From Planctopirus ephydatiae (lineage in GTDB: Bacteria > Planctomycetota > Planctomycetia > Planctomycetales > Planctomycetaceae), in assembly GCF_007752345.1 (NCBI RefSeq), contig NZ_CP036299.1, forward strand, positions 4,994,001 through 5,058,000: DNA of 64,000 bases, in the 5' to 3' direction. The notes under the pieces were generated by a model. The model ran no database searches. It had not been told where the DNA came from and saw only the letters and a list, made by a program, of their open reading frames with translations. Positions 62,051 through 64,000 of this stretch are shown piece by piece. Both the position numbers and the translations under genes were made by a program. Every line of letters begins with the position of its first letter. The first letter of the stretch is position 1.

Positions 62051-64000
62051 ATGAGCAGTAATTTCTTCGACCGTCGCGACCCTTGGGGCCACGGATACGG
62101 AGTTTACATTTTTCTGCTGATGCTGTTTCTGATTCCACCAGCCTTGTGGGGTCTCAAACAGACAAACCTGCAGAATGACGTCGAAAACTGGCTCCCTTCG
62201 GACGACCCGCAACTGAAGATCCTTAAATGGGCCCATTCACGATTTCCCGTCGAAGATCGCATCTTCATCACCTGGGATTCCAGTTCCCTCAGCGATCCTC
62301 GCATTGCACGCCTCGCCCAAAAGCTTGAAGGGGTGGCTGATGCCGAAGGCATTCGCCGTGATGGCATGAGTTGCATCTCTCGGGTTGTTCAGCCCGCGAC
62401 TGTCTTGCGATCCATGATTGAAAACGGGGTCGAGTTTCATGAAGCCGTGCGCCGGCTCGAAGGCACGATCATTGGTGCCGGGCCACTCAAGCTGCGGTTA
62501 ACACCCGAAGGCCGCAATCGCTTGCGGACGACAGAGCGTCAGCTTGCCGAAGCGATTCGAGAAAAATTTCACATTGATGTGACCATCCAGCCTGCGATGT
62601 CGGATGCGGTTTCAGCAGCGACTCTGGCTTCTGTTTCGGTCGAAGCTTCCACACCTTCAGAGGTGACCATGGCCAAGGCGGAAGCTGTGGATCAGGAATC
62701 GGCCAACGTCCTCGCGACAGCCATTGATGCAGACGGAACCGAACCAGCGACAACTCCTACGATTCTTTCACCGCAAGGTGAACTTCTGGAAGATGCCTCT
62801 CACACCCACGATTTACAAATCTCCTGGAATGGTCTGCGACTCGGTCATCCGCAAACCATCGAAATTGCCGAGTGGCTCACCAGCCTCCAGAGTAAGCCCA
62901 CGCGACCCAATGAAGTTGTCCACCCCCTCGTCGAGCAGGCGTTCTTTATTCCGGGATCTCCCGTCGCTCTGGCTGTGAGCCTTTCCGAAGCCGGCACAGC
63001 CGATCGTAAAGGGACACTTGCTGTCATTCGGCAAGCGGTGCTTTCTTCAGGTGTTCGCGAAGAGGAAATGCATATCGGTGGGTCGGCTGTCGTGGGGACA
63101 GAACTCAATGGAGCGGTCTCCCGAGCTGCCTGGGATGAATCGCAGCCCTGGCGTTTCCCGCATCGAAAATCAGTTCTGCTGTTTTCCGCCCTAGTAGGAA
63201 CAGCCCTCGCGTTTGTCATGCTCAAACGCGTCAGTCAGACGTTGATTGTCCTGTTTGTGTCGATGTACGTTCCCTTTCTGACGACAGCTATTGTTCCTGT
63301 CACTGGTGGCAGCATGAACATGGTGCTGGTGGTCATGCCATCGCTGCTGATGGTTCTGACGCTCTCCGGTGCGATCCATATTGTCAACTACTACAACAAA
63401 TGCGCAGAAACCAATCCTTCGCTCGCACTTTCTGAAGCCTTTCGACATGCCGCCATGCCCTGCTTTCTAGCAGCTCTGACGACAGCCATTGGCCTGTTAT
63501 CGCTGGTAACCAGTCCACTCTCTCCCGTGCGGGATTTTGGCATCTATTCTGCAATTGGGATGGTCGTTTCACTCGGCATGATTGTCTACGGCGTCCCTTC
63601 GCTCTTACAACTCTGGCCCGATAAGGTAGCGCCTTCTGCCGAGACAAATTCGAATGCCTGGCGCTGGCTGGGCAACAAGCTCGCCACCGGCACCAACCTT
63701 CAATTGGCTGCCTGTCTTGCACTGAGTTTAGTGGCAAGTTACGGCCTCATTTTCTTCCAGACCGAAACCAAAGTCATCCGCTATTTCCCTGAGTCATCGC
63801 GTGTCGTGCAGGACTATCGAGCGATTGAAAATCATCTCGCGGGGATCACGCCGGTCGAAGTGATTGTTCGCTTCGATGATGTCGCCCAGCAGCAGACCAA
63901 CTTTCTGGAACGTATGGAAGCGGTTCGAGAAGTTGAGGCCCATATCAAGCAGCACCCGGAAATCAGCGGTGCTGTGGGGCTGGCCGACTTTTTACCCGTG
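62051..64000 (+). CDS. RND/MMPL-family membrane transporter (5' part; cut by window edge)
   Basis: An ATG at 62051, with AGGA 9 nt upstream, opens 650 codons that run off the right edge. The N-terminal helix (YIFLLMLFLIPPALWG) is followed by QNDVENWLPSDDPQLKILKW and a large periplasmic domain with a Ser/Thr/Glu-rich insert (about residues 185-255). From about 375 the protein has consecutive helices with MVLVVMPSLLMVLTLSGAIHIVNYY and AALTTAIGLLSLVTSPLSPVRDFGIYSAIGM, the sterol-sensing-like core of MMPL/HpnN-type RND transporters. A second periplasmic domain begins near 570. Such proteins export lipids or hopanoids in some bacteria; the substrate here is unknown. Confidence 0.88.
   Translation, partial: MSSNFFDRRDPWGHGYGVYIFLLMLFLIPPALWGLKQTNLQNDVENWLPSDDPQLKILKWAHSRFPVEDRIFITWDSSSLSDPRIARLAQKLEGVADAEGIRRDGMSCISRVVQPATVLRSMIENGVEFHEAVRRLEGTIIGAGPLKLRLTPEGRNRLRTTERQLAEAIREKFHIDVTIQPAMSDAVSAATLASVSVEASTPSEVTMAKAEAVDQESANVLATAIDADGTEPATTPTILSPQGELLEDASHTHDLQISWNGLRLGHPQTIEIAEWLTSLQSKPTRPNEVVHPLVEQAFFIPGSPVALAVSLSEAGTADRKGTLAVIRQAVLSSGVREEEMHIGGSAVVGTELNGAVSRAAWDESQPWRFPHRKSVLLFSALVGTALAFVMLKRVSQTLIVLFVSMYVPFLTTAIVPVTGGSMNMVLVVMPSLLMVLTLSGAIHIVNYYNKCAETNPSLALSEAFRHAAMPCFLAALTTAIGLLSLVTSPLSPVRDFGIYSAIGMVVSLGMIVYGVPSLLQLWPDKVAPSAETNSNAWRWLGNKLATGTNLQLAACLALSLVASYGLIFFQTETKVIRYFPESSRVVQDYRAIENHLAGITPVEVIVRFDDVAQQQTNFLERMEAVREVEAHIKQHPEISGAVGLADFLPV

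Noticed and set aside
61648-62061. 137-codon plus-strand frame in the gap before the RND gene
   Set aside because: Composition is not protein-like, there is no domain, and it overlaps the well-supported start at 62051.
1-64000. tRNA, rRNA, CRISPR, IS or prophage elements
   Set aside because: I looked for cloverleaf-type T-arm sequences, regular spacer repeats, transposase motifs and phage structural genes and saw none that I could support.

Overview
The window looks like chromosomal DNA of a planctomycete (order Planctomycetales; a Planctopirus/Schlesneria-like genome is my best guess, not provable from sequence alone). Pointers are a planctomycete-type cytochrome c/DUF1587-DUF1592 protein, an SHD1-domain propeller protein, DUF1802 and PmoA-like (DUF6807) proteins, a very large two-ABC UvrA relative, many secreted or membrane proteins of unknown role, loose gene spacing and moderate GC (roughly 55%). 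I recognised no rRNA, tRNA, CRISPR array, prophage or insertion sequence.

Layout. 1-11 kb: a truncated cytochrome c-type protein, a divergent UvrA paralogue, a fused membrane/spermidine-synthase protein, a TMTC-like membrane TPR protein and a secreted SHD1/propeller protein. 11-20 kb: small membrane protein, DUF1802 protein, RmlA, an ABC-2 type permease without a nearby ATPase, a degraded oxidoreductase-like protein, a secreted TPR/lectin-like protein, a SlyD-like FKBP, and an EEP nuclease-family gene coupled to NnrD (NAD(P)HX dehydratase). 20-30.5 kb: putative metalloprotease, CysK, serine hydrolase, a 63-aa membrane protein, YkgJ-type cluster protein, sugar isomerase, GNAT, PmoA-like protein, ribosome recycling factor and pyruvate kinase. 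30.8-39.7 kb: hybrid histidine kinase, rhomboid protease, then minus-strand nadE, dapB, cupin and queG.

39.7-50.8 kb is the most coherent module: a minus-strand cluster of nine genes encoding four pilin-like proteins (GspI/PilV-, GspJ/PilW-, GspK/PilX-, GspH/FimT-like) followed by PilM, PilN, PilO, PilP/GspC-like and a secretin. Most of these genes overlap or abut, and a consensus-like promoter plus a 14-bp hairpin leader precede the first gene. The motor ATPase, the platform protein, the prepilin peptidase and the major pilin are not in the window.

51-64 kb: an ABC exporter-like protein whose nucleotide-binding domain has lost most catalytic motifs, followed by a KaiC/RecA-like ATPase with an intact P-loop; RmlD; a Uma2-like protein with altered catalytic positions; a proline-rich lipoprotein; TrmB; a FabZ-like dehydratase; a HAD-like protein with a changed motif I; a secreted propeller-like protein; and the start of an RND/MMPL transporter cut by the window edge.

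Two families of palindromic intergenic repeats stand out: CATGCTTGC-type hairpins (five copies, three of them exactly between convergent genes) and GGTCCGC-type hairpins (three copies, one supplying the stop codon of the UvrA-like gene).
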